From HGM10836 sp045580645 (GTDB taxonomy: Bacteria; Bacillota_I; Bacilli_A; RF39; UBA660), in NCBI GenBank assembly GCA_045580645.1, contig JAZNOG010000012.1, positions 1 to 7,709 on the forward strand: 7,709 nt of DNA, in the 5' to 3' direction. Both the position numbers and the translations under genes were made by a program. Shown piece by piece: positions 1 through 6,306 of this stretch (positions are counted from its first letter, which is position 1; each line of letters begins with the position of its first letter). The notes below the pieces were generated by a model that did not search any database, was not told the DNA's origin, and saw only the letters and a list, made by a program, of their open reading frames with translations.

Positions 1-37
1 AAAATGTTAAAAATAATTATTAGAAAATGGTGATTTT

Positions 38-1480
38 ATGAATAATAATATAAACTACAAAATAAATAAAATTAAAGAAACATATCATAATGCTCCAGAT
101 ATTGTATTTAGATATTTTAAAATTAAAAATAAAGATTTAGTAATAGTTTTTAACCAAAGCTTAACTAGTAGTGATTTTATTAATAAATTTATTTTAAGAA
201 ACATCACATCATTACAAAAAAACTTTAACTCTAAAAATATATATAATCATTTAATTAGTTATATACCTGGTAATAATATAAAAGTAATTAAAACATTAGA
301 AGAAATATATGATCTTATAGGTAATGGTTTTACAATTATTTTAACTAATGAAGAAGAAATTATTGCAGTTGAAACTAAAGCAACTTTATCACGTGGTGTT
401 GGTGAGCCTTTAACTGAACAAACAATAAATGGTCCAAAAGATGCTTTTGATGAAAATTATATGACCACAATTGGTTTAATAAGAAAAAGAATTAAATCAA
501 CTGACCTTGTTTTAAAAGAAAAAATAATTGGTAAAGAAACAAAAAACAGAGTTGGTATTTTCTATATGGATAATATTATAGAAAAAGAATTATTAGAAGA
601 AGTAGAAAATAAACTTGACAGCATTGACATAGATGGCATTTTAGATGTCACCTATATTAGAGATTATATAGATACAAAAAATTCTATTTTTCCAGTTTAT
701 GAAACAACAGAAAGACCTGATCAAGCATGTATGGCCTTACTCGATGGTAAAATAGTTATTATTACTGAAAATAGTCCAAATGCCTTAGTTATACCTAGTT
801 TTTTTAAAGATTTTTTTCATACTCCCGAAGATAATTATCAAAAATCTAAAAATGTAAGTGTTACTAGAATTATCAGAATTATTGCTTTTTTAATAGCAAT
901 TCTACTTCCAGCTTTTTATATAGCAATTACTACCTATAATCACGAAACTATTCCTATTACCCTCTTAGTAAATTTTGCTGCTCAACGTGATGGCGTTCCT
1001 TTTCCTGCTTTCGTTGAAGGCATTCTTATGATTTTAATTTTCGAAGTATTAAGAGAAAGTGATATTAGAATACCAAGTCTTTCAGGAAACGCTATTAGTA
1101 TATTAGGAGCAATTGTCTTAGGAGATGCTGCTGTAACAGCAGGACTTGTATCCCCAATTATGCTTATTATAATTGCAGTAAGTGCAATATGTGGTTTAGT
1201 TTTTTCCCATATCACTGTAGTAAATGCTATTAGAATATGGAGATTTATTTTCATGTTATTTGCAACATTCTTAGGTATACCTGGAGTAATATTTTCAAGT
1301 TTTATTTTTATTGTAACACTATGCGATATAAAATCTTTTGGAAAACCATATCTATACCCTTTTGCACCATTTAATAAAAATATGATTACTAACTCAATAA
1401 TTAAAAGAAATGTCAAAAATGTAAATAAACGAAATCCACTTCTTACAGATAAAAACTACACAAGGAGCAAAAAAATATGA
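38..1480 (+). CDS. gerXA: GerA-family spore germination receptor subunit A
   Basis: A 480-residue protein, the usual length for GerAA-type subunits of nutrient germinant receptors in the inner spore membrane. The soluble N-terminal part (about residues 1-270) contains the family segment SRGVGEPLTEQ (118-128), followed by NGPKDAF (131-137), where many relatives have RGPREGF, and then LIRKRIK. The membrane part begins near residue 277, with hydrophobic spans around 277-298, 322-340, 352-372, 373-396 and 401-428, and includes the typical RDGVPFPAFVEGILM stretch (317-331). The ATG at 38 follows a weak GGTGA with short spacing; no better start was seen. The last four bases overlap the start of the GerC-type gene (ATGA), so the two are co-transcribed and translationally linked. 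Family assignment is firm; the germinant cannot be told from sequence. Any sporulation promoter would lie left of the window. Confidence 0.95.
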   Translation: MNNNINYKINKIKETYHNAPDIVFRYFKIKNKDLVIVFNQSLTSSDFINKFILRNITSLQKNFNSKNIYNHLISYIPGNNIKVIKTLEEIYDLIGNGFTIILTNEEEIIAVETKATLSRGVGEPLTEQTINGPKDAFDENYMTTIGLIRKRIKSTDLVLKEKIIGKETKNRVGIFYMDNIIEKELLEEVENKLDSIDIDGILDVTYIRDYIDTKNSIFPVYETTERPDQACMALLDGKIVIITENSPNALVIPSFFKDFFHTPEDNYQKSKNVSVTRIIRIIAFLIAILLPAFYIAITTYNHETIPITLLVNFAAQRDGVPFPAFVEGILMILIFEVLRESDIRIPSLSGNAISILGAIVLGDAAVTAGLVSPIMLIIIAVSAICGLVFSHITVVNAIRIWRFIFMLFATFLGIPGVIFSSFIFIVTLCDIKSFGKPYLYPFAPFNKNMITNSIIKRNVKNVNKRNPLLTDKNYTRSKKI

Positions 1481-2607
1481 AAAAGAAAATAATTTTTTTA
1501 CTTATTATTAGTTTAATTACTTTATCAGGTTGTAGTTATAAAGAAATAAATAATTTAGCCTTAGTAAGTGCAGTTGGTATAGATTATGAAAATAATAAAT
1601 ATATAATAAGCGCACAAGTATTAGACTTACAAAAAGAAACAAATGATTCTACTAAAGAAAGTTCTGTTTTATACGAAGGAGAAGGAAAAACCTTATTAGA
1701 TGCTTTTAAAAACATTAACTTACAATACCCAAACACATTATACTTAGGCCACTTAGAACTTTTAATTTTAGGCCCTGGTGTCTTAGAAAATGGATTAGAT
1801 GATATTTTTGATTTTTTCTTAAGAGAACCACAAACTAGAACAGATTGTTATTTACTTGTTTCAACAAAAGATAAAGCAAAAGATGTAATTAATCCAAAAA
1901 CAGAAAATAAACAAGGAACTTTTCCAAGTAAAGATTTAATTACTACAATTAAAAATAGTGAAAAAGTAAATGGCTATGTCATCAAGCAAACCTTAGAAGA
2001 TTTTATATTAGATTACTATCAAGAGGGAAAAGACGGAGTTGCTACTAATATTACAAAAACAGAAAGTGAAACTGATATAAAAACTAAACTTACAACTCTA
2101 GCAGTATTTGATAAAAACAAATATAAAGGAACTTTAAGTAAAGAACAATCTTTTGCTTATAATATTATTAAAAACAATTATGTTCGAGGTAATCTAGACG
2201 TTTTATTTAAAGATAAATTAACAAATGTTTCACTTAATCCAAAATCTAAAATAAAAGTTAATATTAAAAATAATAAAGTTACATTTGACATAATCATTAA
2301 AGCCAAAGGAACTGTCAGTGAAACTAATAGTTATATGAATTTTATGACTTCTAAAGACTTTGATAAATTAACAAAATTATCAAATGAAAATTTAACTAAA
2401 AAAGTAGAAGATTTAATCACTTTTTCTAAAGAAAATGATATAGATATACTTGGTTTAAACAATGAAATATATAAACATTACAACAAAGAATATAAAAACT
2501 ATAAAGATAAAAATATTTATGAAATAGCTAAAATAAATATTAAAGTTGATATCCATATCTACAAATATGGAAATATTTCAAATAATACAGGAGGGGCCGA
2601 TGAGTAA
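1477..2607 (+). CDS. gerXC: Ger(x)C-family spore germination lipoprotein
   Basis: A 376-residue lipoprotein, the C subunit of the germinant receptor. The N-terminus is a short lipoprotein signal peptide: KKK, a hydrophobic run, then the lipobox LSGC with the lipid-modified Cys at residue 19. Family landmarks follow: NNLALVSAVGID (25-36), LELLILGPG (93-101), DDIFDFFLREPQTR (108-121, matching the usual xxxLDFFLRDPEIR), AVFDKNKYKG (209-218), and near the end DILGLNNEIYKHY (323-335), which corresponds to the DIFGFGexlY motif. The protein is expected to be anchored to the outer face of the inner spore membrane. The start ATG overlaps the gerA-type stop (ATGA) and has AAGGAG at 1462-1467, nine bases upstream. 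The 3' end overlaps the GerB-type gene by eight bases. Sequence conservation is low in this family, but length, lipobox and context agree. Confidence 0.94.
   Translation: MKKKIIFLLIISLITLSGCSYKEINNLALVSAVGIDYENNKYIISAQVLDLQKETNDSTKESSVLYEGEGKTLLDAFKNINLQYPNTLYLGHLELLILGPGVLENGLDDIFDFFLREPQTRTDCYLLVSTKDKAKDVINPKTENKQGTFPSKDLITTIKNSEKVNGYVIKQTLEDFILDYYQEGKDGVATNITKTESETDIKTKLTTLAVFDKNKYKGTLSKEQSFAYNIIKNNYVRGNLDVLFKDKLTNVSLNPKSKIKVNIKNNKVTFDIIIKAKGTVSETNSYMNFMTSKDFDKLTKLSNENLTKKVEDLITFSKENDIDILGLNNEIYKHYNKEYKNYKDKNIYEIAKINIKVDIHIYKYGNISNNTGGADE
2589..2594 (+). promoter_or_regulatory. Ribosome binding site that sets the GerB-type start
   Basis: A perfect AGGAGG lies inside the end of the GerC-type gene, five bases before the ATG at 2600. 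It fixes the start at 2600 rather than the in-frame ATG at 2546, which has no comparable site and would overlap the GerC-type gene by 62 bases. Confidence 0.85.
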
Positions 2608-3688
2608 AATAAGCTCAAAAGAATTACTTGGAGTTATTATTTCCTTAACATGCACTTTATTTCCGTTATTTGGCACTAATTTAATAATTAACACAGGAAA
2701 TAATTCTACAATTATTTGTATATTAATTGGTTATATTATTGGGTTTATTCCTATTTCATTAATTATATATATTTCAAAATTTTTAGATAATAAAAATATA
2801 TTTGAATTAAACAAAGAAAAATTTAAGTTTTTTGGACATATAATAAATTTAATCTTATTTCTTGGAGTTATTTTTATAGGTTTATTATTATCATGGAAAA
2901 TAGTAGATTTTACAATTAGTAATTTACTTTCCCAAACAAATGCCTGGGCCATTGCAATTGTTTTATTTCCAATAATGGCTTATGCTGTAATCAAAGGACA
3001 AGAAGTAATAAATAGAAGCACCTTTATTCTAATTATTATTCTTTTAATAATGCTTATTTTTAGCACAGCATTTTTAATTCCAAATGTCAAATTAGATAAT
3101 TTCTTACCCTTATTTAATATATCAAAAATAGATTTTATAAAGTGTAGTTTTTATTATATGACACTTTCTGTTTTTCCTTTAATATCAACTCTTTCAATTA
3201 AACAAAATGATATAGTAGACAAAGAAAACTTTAAAAAAACAATTATTATTGGATATTCTATTTCTACCCTAATTATTTTAATATTTAATTTCTTAATTAT
3301 AGGAATATATGGTGCAAAATTTGCCTCTATTTTATCATTTCCAGATTACTATTTATTTAAAAATATTAATGCTTTTGACTTTATCCAAAGAACAGAAAAC
3401 ATTATCTCTTCTACTGTTTATATAGCATCATATGGAGGAACTTGTTTTTTAATTTATTTTGCTCATAAATATATAATTGATACGCTTAAAATAAAAAAGA
3501 AAAAAATAATAAATTTTATTATTATTTTACTAGCAGTTGGTATCCCTCTTATAAGTATTTATTTATTTCAAAATTATTATATAAATGATATTATTCTAAA
3601 ATATCCTTATTTTTCAAGTATTATTTTAATAGGTTTAATATTAAATTTTATATTATTATTATTTTCTAGCAAAAGAAAAAGGAATTAA
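2600..3688 (+). CDS. gerXB: GerB-family spore germination permease
   Basis: A 362-residue, almost wholly hydrophobic protein of the GerAB/endospore germination permease family, distantly related to amino-acid/polyamine permeases. About ten membrane spans can be picked out, roughly at residues 8-28, 36-58, 80-103, 115-131, 141-160, 181-199, 212-237, 266-289, 303-323 and 338-356, ending in a basic tail (SSKRKRN). The loop FPDYYLFKNINAFDFIQRTE (247-266) matches the conserved region before span 8 in this family. GerB subunits are thought to form the germinant-binding part of the receptor in the inner spore membrane. The start at 2600 has AGGAGG five bases upstream and overlaps the GerC-type stop by eight bases (ATGAGTAA). 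It is the last gene of the A-C-B operon. Its stop codon is one base from that of the convergent proS. Confidence 0.94.
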   Translation: MSKISSKELLGVIISLTCTLFPLFGTNLIINTGNNSTIICILIGYIIGFIPISLIIYISKFLDNKNIFELNKEKFKFFGHIINLILFLGVIFIGLLLSWKIVDFTISNLLSQTNAWAIAIVLFPIMAYAVIKGQEVINRSTFILIIILLIMLIFSTAFLIPNVKLDNFLPLFNISKIDFIKCSFYYMTLSVFPLISTLSIKQNDIVDKENFKKTIIIGYSISTLIILIFNFLIIGIYGAKFASILSFPDYYLFKNINAFDFIQRTENIISSTVYIASYGGTCFLIYFAHKYIIDTLKIKKKKIINFIIILLAVGIPLISIYLFQNYYINDIILKYPYFSSIILIGLILNFILLLFSSKRKRN

Positions 3689-3731
3689 GCTAATACTGAA
3701 TTCCCCATATAACCATTTCTTTTGCTTTTTT
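3668..3731 (+). terminator. Putative intrinsic terminator of the ger operon
   Basis: The 11-base arm AGCAAAAGAAA (3668-3678) is exactly complementary to TTTCTTTTGCT (3716-3726), and a T run continues to 3731, giving a hairpin followed by U residues on the + strand. The 37 bases between the arms hold a second short stem, GGAATT (3681-3686) with AATTCC (3699-3704). The outer stem is A/T-rich, so its strength is uncertain. The element spans the gerB-type stop and the last codons of proS on the other strand. Confidence 0.6.
3671..3704 (-). terminator. Putative intrinsic terminator of proS
   Basis: Read on the minus strand, GGAATT, a 12-base loop and AATTCC form a hairpin followed directly by TTTTTCTTTT. 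The loop can add two A-G/C-T pairs after a one-base mismatch. The proS stop codon lies in the loop. The U tract is the complement of the left arm of the oppositely directed ger terminator, so the two structures are nested and share sequence. The six-pair stem is short, hence moderate confidence. Confidence 0.55.
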
Positions 3732-5123
3732 GTTACAAACAACACATGTATCAGAAAGATGCTTTTGATTATCTTCAAATGGAATACATCTTGATTTAGT
3801 TCCACGAATTTCTTTTATTTTTTCTTCACAAGCTTCATCACCACACCACATTGCTTTTACAAAACCTGGTTCATTTTCCATTATTTCTTTAAATTCATCA
3901 AGCGTAGTTACCTCATATGTTAAAGAATCGCGTCTTTCCTTTGCCTTATTATACATATCTAGTTGCATTTTTTCCATTAAAGATATAACAGTTTCAGTTA
4001 TATTTTTTAAATTGTTTTCTACTTTTATTTTTTCTTTTGTATCACGACGAACAATAGTTACATTGCCTTCTTCTAAGTCTCTTTTACCTATTTCTATTCT
4101 TATTGGAATTCCATTTACTTCTGCTTCTGCAAATTTAAAACCAGCACTTTTCTCACTTACATCAACAAAGTTTGTTATATTATTCTCATTTAATGTATTT
4201 GAAATACCATTAGCTAAAGAAATTATTTCTTCATCATTTGAAATAGGAATAATTGCTACTTTATTTGGTGCAATATTTGGTGGTAATACTAACCCATCAT
4301 CATCACTATGAACCATGATTAATGCCCCAATCATACGAGAAGATACTCCCCATGATGTTTGATAAGCAAATTCATATTCATTATCTTTATTTAAAAATTT
4401 TATATCATAAGCTTTTGAAAATCTTTGTCCAAAATAATGACTTGTTCCTGATTGAAGTGATACTCCATTATACATCAAAGATTCAACTGTATAAGTATAA
4501 TCTGCTCCAGCAAACTTTTCTTTTTCTGTTTTTTTGCCCACTACTACTGGAATAGCTAAGTATTTTTCAAAAAATATTCTATATGTATTTAACATATCTA
4601 AAGTTTCTTTTTCTGCTTCTTCTTTTGTTGCATGAACAGTATGCCCTTCTTGCCACCAGAACTCTCTACTTCTTAAAAATGGTCTAGTTTCCTTTTCCCA
4701 ACGCATAACACTACACCATTGATTATATTTAAGTGGTAAATCTCTATAAGACTTGACAACACTTGAATAATAATCACTAAATAATGTTTCTGATGTTGGT
4801 CTAATACACATTCTTTCTTCTAATTGTTTAGAACCACCCATAGTAACCCAAGCTACTTCTGGTGCGAAACCATTTATAAGTTCTCCTTCTTTTCTCATAA
4901 GATTTTCTGGAATAAGCATAGGCATAGCAACATTTTTATGTCCTGTTTCTTTAAACATTTTATCCAAAACACTTTGCATTTTTTCCCATATTGCATAACC
5001 ATTAGGTTCTAAAATAATACATCCTTTTACATTAGAATAAGATGCCAAATGTGCATTATTAACTATATCAGTATACCATTTAGCAAAATCTACATCCCTA
5101 GATGTAATAGCTTTATTAGCCAT
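3690..5123 (-). CDS. proS: Prolyl-tRNA synthetase, short archaeal/eukaryotic-like type
   Basis: A 477-residue class II aminoacyl-tRNA synthetase that charges tRNA-Pro with proline in the cytoplasm. In order: catalytic core with RPTSET (108-113); motif 2, RWEKETRPFLRSREFWWQEG (141-160); the LQSGTSHYFGQ substrate loop (223-233); motif 3 around WGVSSRMIGALIM (258-270), with its Arg near 263; an anticodon-binding domain (about 287-390); and a C-terminal zinc-type domain with CGDEAC (427-432) and CVVC (460-463), ending in the Tyr at 477 typical of this subtype. There is no large insertion between motifs 2 and 3, so the cis-editing domain of the roughly 570-residue bacterial form is absent. The start at 5123 is chosen over the ATG at 5144 because AAGGAAG lies seven bases upstream and the promoter places the transcript start at or just after 5144. 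It is transcribed in the same direction as queA-tgt. Confidence 0.96.
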   Translation of the reverse strand: MANKAITSRDVDFAKWYTDIVNNAHLASYSNVKGCIILEPNGYAIWEKMQSVLDKMFKETGHKNVAMPMLIPENLMRKEGELINGFAPEVAWVTMGGSKQLEERMCIRPTSETLFSDYYSSVVKSYRDLPLKYNQWCSVMRWEKETRPFLRSREFWWQEGHTVHATKEEAEKETLDMLNTYRIFFEKYLAIPVVVGKKTEKEKFAGADYTYTVESLMYNGVSLQSGTSHYFGQRFSKAYDIKFLNKDNEYEFAYQTSWGVSSRMIGALIMVHSDDDGLVLPPNIAPNKVAIIPISNDEEIISLANGISNTLNENNITNFVDVSEKSAGFKFAEAEVNGIPIRIEIGKRDLEEGNVTIVRRDTKEKIKVENNLKNITETVISLMEKMQLDMYNKAKERRDSLTYEVTTLDEFKEIMENEPGFVKAMWCGDEACEEKIKEIRGTKSRCIPFEDNQKHLSDTCVVCNKKAKEMVIWGIQY

Positions 5124-5130
5124 TTTATCA

Positions 5131-5137
5131 CTTCCTT
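5131..5137 (-). promoter_or_regulatory. Ribosome binding site that sets the proS start
   Basis: AAGGAAG on the minus strand, seven bases before the ATG at 5123. A start at 5144 would place this site inside the coding sequence and leave the upstream ATG without any ribosome binding site. Confidence 0.75.
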
Positions 5138-5148
5138 TATTCATTTAA

Positions 5149-5177
5149 ATTATATCATTTATACTTAAGTAAGTAAA
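5149..5177 (-). promoter_or_regulatory. proS: Probable vegetative (sigma-A type) promoter of proS
   Basis: On the minus strand TTTACT (5177-5172, four of six matches to TTGACA) is followed after 17 bases by a perfect TATAAT (5154-5149), preceded by TG plus one base, i.e. an extended -10. Initiation would fall near 5142, giving a leader of about 20 bases that contains the ribosome binding site. This leaves no room for a T-box leader, a known control for some Bacillota synthetase genes. Confidence 0.7.
5162..5171. repeat. 10-base perfect palindrome in the proS promoter spacer
   Basis: TACTTAAGTA is its own reverse complement and fills the half of the -35/-10 spacer next to the -35 hexamer of the proS promoter. 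It could be an operator, or chance in A/T-rich DNA. The remaining bases between tgt and proS show no convincing terminator for tgt. Confidence 0.35.
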
Positions 5178-5193
5178 ACTAATAATCATAAGT

Positions 5194-6306
5194 TTACATT
5201 TCATTTTTATATTTTTTTATAAACTCTTCTTTATATTTTTTAAATCTATCCTCTTTAATTGCTTCTCTTATTTCTTCAGTTAATTTAATTAAAAATCTAA
5301 TATTATGAATAGACAAAAGTCTTTGTCCGAAAGTTTCTCCTACTCTTATTAAATGATTAACATAGGCCTTAGTATAGTTTTTACAAGCGTAACAATCACA
5401 AGTTTCATCTATTTTTGTAAAATCATCTTTATAACAAGCATTCTTAATATTTATTTTTCCATTTCTTGTAAATACATTCCCATGTCTAGCTAGTCTTGTT
5501 GGAAGAACACAATCAAATATATCTACTCCTCGTTCTACTCCTTCCAAAATATCTAGAGGATCCCCAACCCCCATCAAATAACGAAGTTTATCCTCAGGCA
5601 AATATTCAATTGCATCATCAATCATTTTATACATTACGTCCTTAGGTTCTCCAACACTTGTTCCTCCAATTGAATAACCATCAAAATCCATTTCTACTGT
5701 TTTTAAAGCACTATATTTCCTTAAATCACTAAATTCCCCCCCTTGAACAATTCCAAATAGCATTTGTTCATCATTATTATGGACTTTTCTTCCTCTTTCG
5801 GCCCAACGAAGTGTTCGTAGAACACTATTTTTCATATATTCATGTGTGCATGGATAATATGGACATTCATCAAAACTCATAATGATATCTGCCCCTAATT
5901 TATTTTGAATTTCTATAGATTTTTCTGGAGTTAAAAATAAACTTGAACCATCTATATGACTTTTAAATTTTACTCCTTCTTCTTCTATATCCTTTGGATT
6001 AGCAAGTGAAAAAACTTGAAACCCTCCACAATCAGTAAGCATTGGTCCATTATAATTCATAAATTTATGAAGTCCTCCAGCTTTTTTAACAATATCTTCT
6101 CCTGGTCTAAGCCACAAATGATAAGTATTTGCTAGAACAATACCACTATTACAATCATATAACTCTTCAGGAGATAATGTTTTAACTGTGGCACGTGTTC
6201 CAACAGGCATAAACATAGGGGTAGAATATTCTCCATATTTAGATTTTATAACACCTAAACGTGCTTTATTATCCTTTTTTAAAAGTTCATATTTCATTTT
6301 ACTCAT
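5194..6306 (-). CDS. tgt: tRNA-guanine(34) transglycosylase (bacterial Tgt)
   Basis: A 370-residue TIM-barrel enzyme that swaps guanine 34 of tRNAs with GUN anticodons (Asp, Asn, His, Tyr) for preQ1. Visible landmarks: TPMFMPVGT early on; TDCGGFQVFSL with the general acid/base Asp at 92; FDEC with the substrate-binding Asp at 146; IVQGG with Gln 188; IGGTSVGEP (213-221); IFDCVLPTR with the nucleophile Asp at 265; and the zinc ligands Cys 303, 305, 308 and His 334. Family numbering refers to the Zymomonas enzyme (Asp102, Asp156, Gln203, Asp280). All catalytic and metal residues are present, but two pocket positions vary: Cys for the usual Ser in DSGGFQ, and Thr for Leu in GGL(A/S)VGE. The ATG at 6306 is chosen because GGAG lies nine bases upstream; the frame also opens at a TTG (6321) and has an ATG at 6297. 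It overlaps queA by eight bases. Confidence 0.96.
   Translation of the reverse strand: MSKMKYELLKKDNKARLGVIKSKYGEYSTPMFMPVGTRATVKTLSPEELYDCNSGIVLANTYHLWLRPGEDIVKKAGGLHKFMNYNGPMLTDCGGFQVFSLANPKDIEEEGVKFKSHIDGSSLFLTPEKSIEIQNKLGADIIMSFDECPYYPCTHEYMKNSVLRTLRWAERGRKVHNNDEQMLFGIVQGGEFSDLRKYSALKTVEMDFDGYSIGGTSVGEPKDVMYKMIDDAIEYLPEDKLRYLMGVGDPLDILEGVERGVDIFDCVLPTRLARHGNVFTRNGKINIKNACYKDDFTKIDETCDCYACKNYTKAYVNHLIRVGETFGQRLLSIHNIRFLIKLTEEIREAIKEDRFKKYKEEFIKKYKNEM

Noticed and set aside
1..37. A short ATG...TGA frame (nine codons, positions 4-33) or the tail of an earlier gene ahead of the gerA-type gene.
   Set aside because: Too short to judge; no ribosome binding site or sporulation-type promoter is recognisable in these 37 bases.
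982..1416. A 144-codon open frame on the minus strand inside the gerA-type gene.
   Set aside because: It lies opposite the membrane-spanning part of a clear GerA protein, has no ribosome binding site or recognisable family, and is what the complement of a hydrophobic A/T-rich gene tends to give.
2546..2599. An upstream ATG giving an 18-residue longer GerB-type protein.
   Set aside because: The added residues lie wholly in the GerC-type gene and do not resemble a GerB N-terminus, and AGGAGG sits right before the ATG at 2600.
4012..5012. Three plus-strand open frames (62-99 codons) within proS, and one of 66 codons at 6188-6388 across the tgt/queA junction.
   Set aside because: All are antisense to well-conserved enzymes, have no family resemblance, and no promoter or ribosome binding site was seen for them.
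5173..5197. A terminator for tgt from GTAAAACT (5173-5180) and AGTTTAC (5191-5197).
   Set aside because: The arms pair only with a bulge, are nearly all A/T, and no T run follows on the minus strand; the proS -35 box overlaps it.
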